Shown one piece after another: positions 7,150 to 15,277 of a stretch of 64,000 nt of DNA. A program made the translations under genes and the position numbers. Below the pieces are notes generated by a model. That model was not told where the DNA came from, made no database searches, and worked only from the letters and a program-made list of their open reading frames with translations. This stretch comes from Azophilus sp963663395 (GTDB taxonomy: Bacteria; Pseudomonadota; Gammaproteobacteria; Pseudomonadales; Azotimanducaceae), in contig OY760226.1 of assembly GCA_963663395.1 (NCBI GenBank), positions 3,224,001 through 3,288,000 on the forward strand, written 5' to 3'. Each line of letters begins with the position of its first letter. The first letter of the stretch is position 1.

Positions 7150-9627
7150 ATGCGTTCGGCTGGCCGGGGAGTTCGCCCCTGGTTGGCGGTGTTGCCGCTG
7201 GCTGTCATTCTCACCGGACCCGGCGCAGTGGCGGACGAGAGCGATCCGCACGATCACGAGATCGAAGAAATCGTCGTTACCGCCGATCTCGGCAGCATGC
7301 CCGGCAGCGAGGTCCGGTCGATCTTCGGATTCGACAAGTCGATACTGGAAACGCCGCGCTCGGCTTCGTCCATCAGCGAAGAGATGATGAGCCGTTTCAT
7401 CATCAGGGACATTGATGAACTGATCGCCCTCGCGCCGGGCAGCTTCACGCAGTCGTTCTTCGGCGTGGCCGGCACGCTGGATATCCGCGGAACGCCGGGC
7501 GAAACGTATTTCCGGGGCATTCGCCGCCTCGACAACCCGGGCAACTACCCGACGCCGATCGCCGCGTCGCACCGGGTGGATATCGTCCGCGGGCCCGCAT
7601 CGCCCATTCACGGTCCCTCCAAGATCGGGGGATACATCAACTTCGACCCGAAGTCGGCGCACGTCGGCGCGGGCCAGGACTCCGTCTCCGGGTCTGTCGG
7701 ACTGGAAGCGGGTTCCTGGGACAAGTGGGTCGGCACCGCCGAGATCAGCGGGCCCGGCAGGCTGGGCGGCCGGGAGTTCGGTTATCACCTGTATGCGGAA
7801 CTCGAAGACTCGGACAGCTACTACCGAAGCCTCACCACCGACCAGACCATAGTGCAGGCATCCTTCGACATGCACGTCGACCGGGTGGAAATCCAGTTCG
7901 GCGGCATGTACCACGACTTCGACGGCGCCGAGAACCCCGGCTGGAACCGCATCACGCAGCAACTGATCGATGACGGTACCTATGTCACCGGCGACCCGCT
8001 GCCCCTCGATGCAGACGGCGACGGCTACATTTCCCACCAGGAGTTCGATGTCAACGGTGACGGTTTCACCGACCTGAGCCCGTTCGCCGCGGGGTTGACA
8101 CCGGGAACCCAGGCTCCGCTCAATCCCGAGGGGCCTTTCCCCGGCTCATGCCGAATCGGCAGCACCCTGGTGTTCGGCTGCGAGCCGCGTTACCTGCCAC
8201 TGGTGAATCCGGGTACCGCCAGCATCCGCGGCAGCCAGGTGGTGATCGACCCGGACGACTTTCAGACATCGGAGGTGGTAACCCTCTATTTCGATGTTAT
8301 CTTCGAAACGGACGACGGTTGGGAATGGCGCAACCAGATGTTCTTCGAGGCGTACGACGTCGTCACCGAGGTCGCCTACGGTTTCTCCCAGTTTCACGAC
8401 TCCTGGGTGTTCGAGGACAAGTTCGTCCTGTCGAGGCGTTTCGAGTGGGACGAGGGCGGCATGGCGCTGCAGGTCTCCCCGTCGATACGGTATACGGACT
8501 TCGAGCACGGCGACGACTACACCAACGAGTATTTCGACCGCCGCGACCTCACCCGCCCCGCCAGTTCCCTGGACCGGCGCCTGCTGTCGACGCAGATCGA
8601 TGCCGACTACACCGACTACTTCATCGGCGACTATCTCGACCTGGGCTTTGCGGTCATGGCCGATGTCGACTGGCACGGTTTCAACGCCGTGGCCGGCGCG
8701 CGCTACGACGTCATCGACATGAAGAGCCGGCAGCCCGTGGAGAAACTGCTGTTGCCGAGTTCGCGGAACTTCTGCCTGGATGCCTCCTGCACGGTGCTGG
8801 ACGCCGAGGACGAAGTCGAAGGCGTGTCCTGGACCCTGAGCCTGAGCTATGCGACGGAAATCGGGCTGCGTCCCTATTTCACCGCATCGAGGCAGGCGAC
8901 CGTCATTGCGGGGCAGGGCGCGGACCTGACAACCTTCAACATCGCCGGGGGCCGCGCATTCGACGAGTCCAAGCTGCTTGAATTCGGGCTCAAGGGCAGC
9001 CTCTTCGACGATCTTTTCTATTTTGCGCTGGCGGTCTACGAGCAGGAACGGGTGGATTTCTCCGCCCAGCAGATCGTCACCAACCAGGCCACCAAGACCG
9101 AAGGGCTGGAATTCGAACTGCGGTGGCTGGTCAACGACCGGCTGCTGCTGAGTTTCGGTTTCTCGGACATCGAGGTCGTGAATCTCAATACCCTGGACCA
9201 GGGAGGGCGATTCAGCTTCATCGGCGCCGACGACGTTCCCGGCATTCCGCGGGGCGGCATCTACGGGGGCGCCCTGACAGGCGTGCTGATTCCTGAAACG
9301 CTCGATGCCCGCCGTACCGGAATCCCCGAACACATCTGGTCGGTGACGGGCACCTATGACTTCGGCCGCGGCCTCGCCGCCAGCGTCAGCGTGGTGGACG
9401 TCGACTCTACCCATTCGGGGTTTACCAAGCGGGTGAAACTGCCGGCGTACACCCTCGTCAATGCCGGGTTGGTCTACGAACAGGGCAACTGGCTGATCAG
9501 CATAGCGGCCAAGAACCTGACCGACGAACGATACTTCAGGTCGAATTTTCCCAACCTGTTCGGCGGCGTTGTTGTACTCCCCGAGCTACCGCGCAACTAT
9601 GCCGTGCGCGTTCAATACAAGTGGTGA
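7150..9627 (+). CDS. TonB-dependent receptor with an EF-hand loop
   Basis: 825 residues from the ATG at 7150. That start gives a clean signal peptide (MRSAGRGVRPWLAVLPLAVI, cleavage near AVA/DES); the frame is open upstream to a TTG at 7033, so the start is not certain. A TonB box, IEEIVVTAD, follows. The plug domain has GTLDIRGTPGETYFRGIRRL and VDIVRGPASPIHGPSKIGGY. The C-terminal barrel ends NYAVRVQYKW. An inserted extracellular-loop segment carries a perfect EF-hand calcium loop, DADGDGYISHQE (residues 287-298), followed by the partial loop DVNGDGFTDL. The receptor is larger than the first one and only distantly similar. Its ligand is unknown. It is not tightly linked to the preceding cupin gene (458-base gap). 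Confidence 0.88.
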   Translation: MRSAGRGVRPWLAVLPLAVILTGPGAVADESDPHDHEIEEIVVTADLGSMPGSEVRSIFGFDKSILETPRSASSISEEMMSRFIIRDIDELIALAPGSFTQSFFGVAGTLDIRGTPGETYFRGIRRLDNPGNYPTPIAASHRVDIVRGPASPIHGPSKIGGYINFDPKSAHVGAGQDSVSGSVGLEAGSWDKWVGTAEISGPGRLGGREFGYHLYAELEDSDSYYRSLTTDQTIVQASFDMHVDRVEIQFGGMYHDFDGAENPGWNRITQQLIDDGTYVTGDPLPLDADGDGYISHQEFDVNGDGFTDLSPFAAGLTPGTQAPLNPEGPFPGSCRIGSTLVFGCEPRYLPLVNPGTASIRGSQVVIDPDDFQTSEVVTLYFDVIFETDDGWEWRNQMFFEAYDVVTEVAYGFSQFHDSWVFEDKFVLSRRFEWDEGGMALQVSPSIRYTDFEHGDDYTNEYFDRRDLTRPASSLDRRLLSTQIDADYTDYFIGDYLDLGFAVMADVDWHGFNAVAGARYDVIDMKSRQPVEKLLLPSSRNFCLDASCTVLDAEDEVEGVSWTLSLSYATEIGLRPYFTASRQATVIAGQGADLTTFNIAGGRAFDESKLLEFGLKGSLFDDLFYFALAVYEQERVDFSAQQIVTNQATKTEGLEFELRWLVNDRLLLSFGFSDIEVVNLNTLDQGGRFSFIGADDVPGIPRGGIYGGALTGVLIPETLDARRTGIPEHIWSVTGTYDFGRGLAASVSVVDVDSTHSGFTKRVKLPAYTLVNAGLVYEQGNWLISIAAKNLTDERYFRSNFPNLFGGVVVLPELPRNYAVRVQYKW

Positions 9628-9787
9628 AGACCTCGAACGGCCGGCATGCCACGGCGCCGGACCGGCACGGCCATTGAGCGCGCTTCCCGAGGCGGGTTAA
9701 GGTAGCCTCTCAACTTTTGCAACGGCCTGTCTGGAGTGTCCCGTCGGGCGTACTCGTCAAGGCAGATAGCAGCGACCGGAGAAATCA

Positions 9788-10423
9788 ATGAAGCTCTACG
9801 ACACCAACATGGCCCCGAATCCGCGACGTGTGCGCATATTCATGGCGGAAAAAGGCATTACCTGCGAAACCGAGCAGGTGGATATCATCAAGGGCGAGAA
9901 CCTGAGCGATGAGTATCTCGCGGTCAACCCGCGCGGGCTTGTGCCCACCCTGGTTCTCGATGACGGAACCGTGCTCGACGAGAGCGTTGCCATCTGCCGG
10001 TACCTGGAGGAAACCCAGCCGGAGCCGCCGCTCATGGGCTCGGGAGCGGTGGACAAGGCACGTGTCGAGGCGCGGCAGAGGCACATGGAGTTCGATGGGC
10101 TGCAAGGCGCTGCGGACGCGTTCCGCAACTCTTTCCCGCTCTTCTCGTCCCGCGGGCTTCCGGGCAGCGGCGGTGCGGTGGATGCCATTCCGGAGTTGGC
10201 CGAGCGTGGCAAGGGGAGGGTGGAGCGCTTCTATCGTCGCCTTGACGAAGACCTCGGCGCCTCGCCCTTCGTCGCCGGCGAAGCGTTCTCGATCGCGGAC
10301 ATCACCGCTCTCTGTACAGTGGACTTCGCTGTCGCCGCAGCGCGGATTCCCATTCCGGACGACTGCGAGAACGTGAAGCGCTGGCACGCCCGGGTTTCCG
10401 CGCGGCCGAGCGCCCAGGCCTGA
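9788..10423 (+). CDS. Glutathione S-transferase family protein
   Basis: 211 residues with a ribosome-binding site GGAG six bases before the ATG. The N-terminal thioredoxin-like domain (about 1-80) has MAPNPRRVRIFMAEKGI, then NPRGLVPTLVLDDGTVLDES, which holds the glutathione-contacting cis-proline and the ESxAI-type motif. The C-terminal all-helical domain contains SPFVAGEAFSIADITALCTV, the conserved N-capping region of the family. The protein is cytosolic and probably conjugates or reduces electrophiles with glutathione; the substrate cannot be told. It stands alone and converges with the DUF3300 gene, whose stop is 24 bases away. Confidence 0.88.
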   Translation: MKLYDTNMAPNPRRVRIFMAEKGITCETEQVDIIKGENLSDEYLAVNPRGLVPTLVLDDGTVLDESVAICRYLEETQPEPPLMGSGAVDKARVEARQRHMEFDGLQGAADAFRNSFPLFSSRGLPGSGGAVDAIPELAERGKGRVERFYRRLDEDLGASPFVAGEAFSIADITALCTVDFAVAAARIPIPDDCENVKRWHARVSARPSAQA

Positions 10424-10447
10424 GCGACCCTCCGGGCTGAGCTGACC

Positions 10448-12265
10448 TTACTGTAGGCTTTTCGGCCGCCTTCGGTCTGGTTGCCGTGCCTGCCTCTGCT
10501 GAGTGGCACGGGCGGGCTTTGCTGGCGGCGGCCGCTTCGCAACAGGCTCTACGTTGCGCGGTCTCGTCGGCTGCACGGGCGGCGGTACCGCTTTCGCGGC
10601 GTTGCGCCTGATTGCCGCCGTGATTGCGCTTCGCGGCACGGCAGGTGGTGTCCCACGAGCGGAGGGAGCCGCCCTGGTACCGACAGACGGAGCCTGCGGT
10701 CTCTGGCGCTGCTGCACCCTGGGCGGGGCACTCCTCGCGGGAGCCCTGACGGTGGCGGGTCGCGTCGTGCGCGGCGGTCTCTGCTGTGCGGCAGGACGGG
10801 TCGAGGTGGCAGGGCGTTGCACGTTTGCGGGCCTGCGAATCGGCGTCGAGATCCGCGGTGGTTGACTGGATGCGGCGCTCTTGACGGGCCGTTGGCGAAT
10901 TTGCCCTGATGGCGCATTCGGCGTTTGCGGCCGCGCCGAGGAGGCGATTCTCCGGGTTTCTGACGTGCGGGCCGGAGTTCGGTCTGTCCTTCGCTGTGGA
11001 GATGCGCCGGGCTGCGTGGTGCTTTTGACCGGCACGTGACCGGAGCGCTTGCCGGGCATGGCGATGACGTTTCGCTCGATGCCGCGGCCGGACGGTGCGC
11101 GGGGTTGTTCCGACTGAGCGCGTCCCGACGGTGAGCGGGTGGCCCCGGCCCCGGGCCGGTTTCCGACGCTCCGCCGGTCCGGCCGATGGCCGGGCCTCGA
11201 GCCTCGATACCGGTCGTCGTTACGCCACCGGTTGTCGTCGTGATGCCGCCGGTCGTGGCGCCGCGAACGGTCGTAGCGGGTGAAGGACAGCCAGACGTGC
11301 GGCCGCCGGTAGTAGAAGGGATCGTAATACGAATATCCGAAATACGGGTGGTCATGGAATCCGCGGTGGTGCCAATGCAGGCTGCGGCTGTGCCAGCCGA
11401 TGCTGAATGCCGAAGTCACGCCCCAGAACGCACCGCTGGAAAAGTAGTGACCGCTCGGATACGGGTAGTAGTAAACCGGATAGGGGCGCGGGTGGTAGTA
11501 GTAGACGCGCCTGGGCTGGTAGGTGACCACCTCTGCCGGGTCGTAATAGGGAACGTAGATGAGTTCCCGCTCCACGGGCGTGATCTCGATTGCCCCGGCT
11601 TCGCTGACGGATACCACCTGCTTGTCGTCGGTCTCGAGATTGCCGGCCGCGGAAGCTTGGCTACGGAAATCGGCAACCGCGGCGATGACATCCTCCTGTT
11701 GAACGAGTACGGCATCGCCCAGTTGCCACGTCCAGTTCAGTTCGCTGTCGAGCAGCGCCAGAACTTCCGGATAGTTCAAAAGGGCGACGATCGAGGCGTC
11801 CCAGGTTTCGTCGGGCTCTAGGTCGGGGTCGGCTTCGCGCGCTTCCAGAAAACGGGCGGCCAGAACCACCTGCAGGGGAAAAGTCGACGCGGGCAGCACG
11901 ATGGCCAGCAGATCGTCCGGATACAGTGCCACCGGCGCGACCAGCGTCTCCAGTTCACCGTCGGTCAGCAACTCGACGGCTTCGACGGCCGCGGCTTCCG
12001 GCGTCTCGGCCCTTGCGCTGCCGGCTGCTACGGCCCCCGCCAGGCAGATGAGCAAGATTGCCGCTGACAGCAAGGCGCCGCGAGTTCCGGACGAAGCGCC
12101 GGACGTCACGACCGGCAGTTCGGCCCAGGAGGGGCGAACCGCCTGGCGCGCCGCCCCGGAACGCTGGCGAGCCAGTTCGGCGATTTCATTGCGGGGGTTC
12201 GGGACGGTTCCGGTAATGTCGCTGGCCCGCAGGAGTGCTCTTGCGTTGTCGCCGTGGGCATTCAT
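10448..12265 (-). CDS. DUF3300 domain envelope protein with long basic, proline-rich tail
   Basis: 605 residues. GGAGG lies nine bases before the ATG at 12265, which supports this start. About 60 residues precede a membrane or signal segment (RGALLSAAILLICLAGAVAA, then GSARAE), so the export signal is unusually far from the start. The DUF3300 domain follows (about 95-320), with TLVAPVALYPDDLLAIVLPA and a Tyr/His-rich stretch, YYYHPRPYPVYYYPYPSGHY. The last 270 residues are low-complexity Arg, Pro, Ser, Thr and Gln. The family is found in Proteobacteria and has no well-established function; envelope localisation is likely. The tail is probably disordered and strongly positive. The antisense frames in this region are shadows. 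Confidence 0.85.
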   Translation of the reverse strand: MNAHGDNARALLRASDITGTVPNPRNEIAELARQRSGAARQAVRPSWAELPVVTSGASSGTRGALLSAAILLICLAGAVAAGSARAETPEAAAVEAVELLTDGELETLVAPVALYPDDLLAIVLPASTFPLQVVLAARFLEAREADPDLEPDETWDASIVALLNYPEVLALLDSELNWTWQLGDAVLVQQEDVIAAVADFRSQASAAGNLETDDKQVVSVSEAGAIEITPVERELIYVPYYDPAEVVTYQPRRVYYYHPRPYPVYYYPYPSGHYFSSGAFWGVTSAFSIGWHSRSLHWHHRGFHDHPYFGYSYYDPFYYRRPHVWLSFTRYDRSRRHDRRHHDDNRWRNDDRYRGSRPGHRPDRRSVGNRPGAGATRSPSGRAQSEQPRAPSGRGIERNVIAMPGKRSGHVPVKSTTQPGASPQRRTDRTPARTSETRRIASSARPQTPNAPSGQIRQRPVKSAASSQPPRISTPIRRPANVQRPATSTRPAAQQRPPRTTRPATVRAPARSAPPRVQQRQRPQAPSVGTRAAPSARGTPPAVPRSAITAAIRRNAAKAVPPPVQPTRPRNVEPVAKRPPPAKPARATQQRQARQPDRRRPKSLQ

Positions 12266-12382
12266 GTTCGGTAAACCTCCGCTTCCCGCACATCGCTTGG
12301 GTACACCCTAATGCCCGGAACCTGAACAACCGCTTAACGGGCCTAGCGCCTAAAACCCACGAATTAACCGGACAGGACACTT

Positions 12383-12645
12383 GTGTCGTGTCACACGTCT
12401 TTCTACGCATTCAGAGCTCGCGGTGCGCGCTAATGCAAGGCGTGGTCCGCCGCCAATATCAAGCATATTGGCAAGGGCCACAACGCAGCAGTAGCGTGCA
12501 CCGCGAGCTCCCGGAGGGCGTGCCCCACGCGGCCTGTGGCGGTGTTGCGCCCCTTGGCAATATGCTGGATATTGCCCGCGGGCCGCGCCTTGCCACAGAC
12601 CCCGTGGGGCACGCTGAATGCGTAGAAAGACGTGTGACACGACAC
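12383..12645. repeat. 263-bp palindromic element with 32-bp terminal inverted repeats (copy 1)
   Basis: The ends, 12383-12414 and 12614-12645, are perfect 32-base inverted repeats beginning GTGTCGTGTCACACG. Inside are two long hairpin units. Unit 1 is bounded by GAGCTCGCGGTGCGCGCTA and its near-complement, with a central stem-loop GCCAATAT-CAAGC-ATATTGGC. Unit 2 is bounded by CGTGCCCCACG and its complement, with GGCAATAT-GCTGG-ATATTGCC at its centre. No transposase frame fits inside. It looks like a non-autonomous mobile element (MITE) or a composite of two REP-like units. It fills most of the 513 bases between the divergent DUF3300 and S41-protease genes. A related copy lies at 56688-56825. 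Confidence 0.85.
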
Positions 12646-12778
12646 TAGGGCCGGTGGGGACTCTTCACCCGACTCCTGCATCCTGGACCGGAACTATTCC
12701 TGCTCAAAATACACCAACGGGTTGTCACCGTTCCAATCAGGCGTCTCGTAACGTCAGCGACCCTGCATGGAGGGTAAA

Positions 12779-14938
12779 ATGGAGACTGCAGTATCGATCG
12801 GAGATTCCATTGTGTGTCGGCCGCGTTGCGCGTTGGCTCGTGCTGGTTCCGTAGTCCTTCTGGCCATTCTGGTCTCAGCCTGCGGCGGCGGCGGCGATTC
12901 CGCCCCGAGCAATGCCAGCCCCACGGTCGGCGCACTGGAGGACCGGACGCTGGCCGTTGGCGACGAGGTGCGCATAGATGTTTCGGTGACCGACGCCAAC
13001 CCAGGCGATACGCACAGCGTCACGGCCACTTCCACCGACCCGGCCGTGGCCAGCGTATCCGCAAGCGGCACCACGCTCACGCTGTCGGGGCAAGCGGCGG
13101 GCACTGCCACGATCACTGTGACCGCGCGCGACAGCAGCGGTGCCGCCAACGCCGAATCCCGGGCCGTAACCTTCACGGTCACAGTAGAGGCGGCGAACGT
13201 GCGTCCTTCGGTCACCGAAATTCCAGACCAGAATCTGGAATCCGGCGAGGCCGTGGAAATCGAAATCTTCGTGACCGATGACGACGAAGGCGACACGCAC
13301 GACATAGAAGCGACCGCCAGCGCCGACGGCATAGTGGAGATATCCCTTGCCGATTCCTTGCTCGGGCTGACGGCCCTGGCCAACGGCACCGTCGACGTCA
13401 CTGTCATCGCCCGGGACGACAGCGGCGCCGCGAATGCGGAATCCGAACCGGTGACGTTTGCTGTCACCGTCGAGGGCGGCTGGGTCGAAGGCGTGTTCGA
13501 GCCGGCCGACCGGTTCAGGAACTACTGCGCCAATCCCCGGCAACGCGACCCGCTTACCGGTGAGACGTTTCCGGACCTTCCCGGGGAGACCCTGGACGAG
13601 AACAACTGGCTCAGGTCGTGGAGCAACGACACTTATCTCTGGTATGACGAGATCGTGGACCGGAACCCCGCGCTGTACGACACGCCGGAATATTTCGAAT
13701 TGCTGAGAACCACGGCAAGAACGGCTTCCGGCAGTCTGAAAGACCGCTTTCACTTCACTTACCCAACCGACGTGTGGGAAGCGCTGTCCAGCACCGGGGC
13801 TTCCGTCGGATACGGGGTCGAGATTGTTCTGTTGAGCCGCCGCCCGCCCCGGGAGGCGGTCGTCGCCTACACCGAGCCGGGCGCGTCCGCCGACCTGGCG
13901 GGGCTGGCCCGGGGAACCCGCATTCTCAGCATTGACGGCGTCGACATGGCGGAAGGGTCAGACGTCGATACCTTGAACGCCGGGCTGTTTCCGTCCGTGG
14001 AAGGCGAGGTGCACGAGTTCGTGGTGCAGGGGCTGGACGATACCGAACCGCGTACGGTCACGCTGACAGCCGAGGTTGTGATTGCCGATCCCGTACAGCA
14101 CGTCAGCGTGCTCGAAACCGACAGCGGGCCCGTGGGTTACCTGCTGTTCAACGACTTCATCGCCACCGCGGAACGGGAACTCATCGATGCCTTCGAAGAC
14201 CTGTCCGGCCGGGGCATTACGGATCTCGTGCTGGATCTCCGTTACAACAGGGGCGGTTACCTCGACATCGCAAGCCAGCTCGGCTTCATGATCGCCGGCC
14301 CTTCCGCCGCGCAGGGCCGGGTATTCGAAGAACTGCAGTTCAACGACAAGCACCAGGCATTCGACCCCGTCACCGGCCGGCGCCTGCGCCCCCTGCTGTT
14401 CCACACCACATCGGTGGGGTTCACCGTTTCGAGCGGGCGCGACCTACCCAGCGTGAACCTGCCGCGGGTGTTCGTGCTTACCGGGCCGAACACCTGCTCC
14501 GCCAGCGAATCCGTCATCAACGGCTTGCGCGGCATAGACGTCGAAGTCGTCCAGGTCGGGTCCACCACCTGCGGCAAGCCCTATGGGTTCTACCCGACCC
14601 CCAACTGTGGAACCACCTATTTCACGGTGCAGTTCCGGGGCATCAATGCGAAGGGTTTCGGCGACTTTGCCGACGGCTTCTCGCCGGCCAACGTCGCCGG
14701 CGTGGAGGGAACCGAGGTGCCCGGCTGCTCGGTGGCGGACGACTTCGACCATGGTTTCGCCGACCCCGGTGAAGCCCGCCTGCAGGCCGCATTGCGCTAT
14801 CGCGTGGACGGCACCTGCCCGGCGCCCACCGGCGTCGGCGGCAAGCCGCACGTTGCGGAAATCGAAAGAAAGTCCCTGGCGGTCGGAACCCTGCCCGACC
14901 GCAATCCCGGGCTGAAGGTGTTGAAACCGGACCTGTAA
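12779..14938 (+). CDS. S41-family peptidase lipoprotein with two Ig-like repeats
   Basis: 719 residues from the ATG at 12779. GGAGG ends five bases before this ATG and overlaps an alternative ATG at 12767, so the downstream start is preferred. The lipoprotein signal ends in LVSAC, with Cys as the lipidated residue, followed by a GGGG linker. Two Ig-like repeats of about 90 residues follow; each ends with DSSGAANAE or DDSGAANAE and VTFxVTVE. The C-terminal half has a PDZ-like segment (SADLAGLARGTRILSIDGVD) and the S41 protease core. The core contains LVLDLRYNRGGYLDIASQLG, the nucleophile serine in NTCSASESVING and a probable catalytic lysine in GSTTCGKPYG. It is likely an envelope-anchored processing protease facing the periplasm. 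The substrate is unknown. Confidence 0.9.
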   Translation: METAVSIGDSIVCRPRCALARAGSVVLLAILVSACGGGGDSAPSNASPTVGALEDRTLAVGDEVRIDVSVTDANPGDTHSVTATSTDPAVASVSASGTTLTLSGQAAGTATITVTARDSSGAANAESRAVTFTVTVEAANVRPSVTEIPDQNLESGEAVEIEIFVTDDDEGDTHDIEATASADGIVEISLADSLLGLTALANGTVDVTVIARDDSGAANAESEPVTFAVTVEGGWVEGVFEPADRFRNYCANPRQRDPLTGETFPDLPGETLDENNWLRSWSNDTYLWYDEIVDRNPALYDTPEYFELLRTTARTASGSLKDRFHFTYPTDVWEALSSTGASVGYGVEIVLLSRRPPREAVVAYTEPGASADLAGLARGTRILSIDGVDMAEGSDVDTLNAGLFPSVEGEVHEFVVQGLDDTEPRTVTLTAEVVIADPVQHVSVLETDSGPVGYLLFNDFIATAERELIDAFEDLSGRGITDLVLDLRYNRGGYLDIASQLGFMIAGPSAAQGRVFEELQFNDKHQAFDPVTGRRLRPLLFHTTSVGFTVSSGRDLPSVNLPRVFVLTGPNTCSASESVINGLRGIDVEVVQVGSTTCGKPYGFYPTPNCGTTYFTVQFRGINAKGFGDFADGFSPANVAGVEGTEVPGCSVADDFDHGFADPGEARLQAALRYRVDGTCPAPTGVGGKPHVAEIERKSLAVGTLPDRNPGLKVLKPDL

Positions 14939-15141
14939 CGGTCGCCACCGGTCGGGCGCAGCCCGAGCCGAAGCACCGCTTCGGCAGGTGGCGACGCCCC
15001 GAAACTGGTTTCGGGGCCGGTGTGTCGAATTCACAGAGCTGTCGAACAAAAATATCCGGCTTGGCGTGCCGCACTCCTGTACTGCAGACCCACTCGTCGA
15101 GCGGGAGGCTTTTGTCCGAAAGGTTCTCAAGCCTTGGTTCC

Positions 15142-15217
15142 ATGGTACTCCGCGGTCTTCGTAAAGACCGCCTGCGGAGAGGTCATCCGATGTGCAGGTG
15201 GTCTCCCGGGTTTTTTT
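15142..15217 (+). promoter_or_regulatory. Terminator-like leader with competing hairpins before leuC
   Basis: Within the 339-base gap before leuC, hairpin A is GCGGTCTTCGTAAAGACCGC (15152-15171). Its outer CTCC (15148-15151) can pair with GGAG (15176-15179). The same GGAG is part of GGAGA (15176-15180), which can pair with TCTCC (15202-15206) just before CGGG and seven T residues (15211-15217). The two pairings exclude each other, as in an attenuator. I do not find a convincing short leucine-rich leader peptide: the frame opening at ATG 15142 runs on into leuC. The sensing mechanism is therefore unknown. The rest of 14939-15277 shows nothing else. Confidence 0.45.
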
Positions 15218-15277
15218 CTGGAAGCGGCGGCTCTAAACTGCGCACCCTGTTTTTTCGGGCATACACAAGAGCACACC

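Noticed and set aside
12383..12645. CRISPR array or toxin-antitoxin interpretation of the repeat region
   Set aside because: There are only two inverted units and no direct repeats with spacers, and the frames across it are products of the palindromes.
15020..15277. Upstream extension of leuC
   Set aside because: The added residues match nothing in LeuC; the GTG at 15278 gives the normal family start, and the extension covers the hairpin leader.
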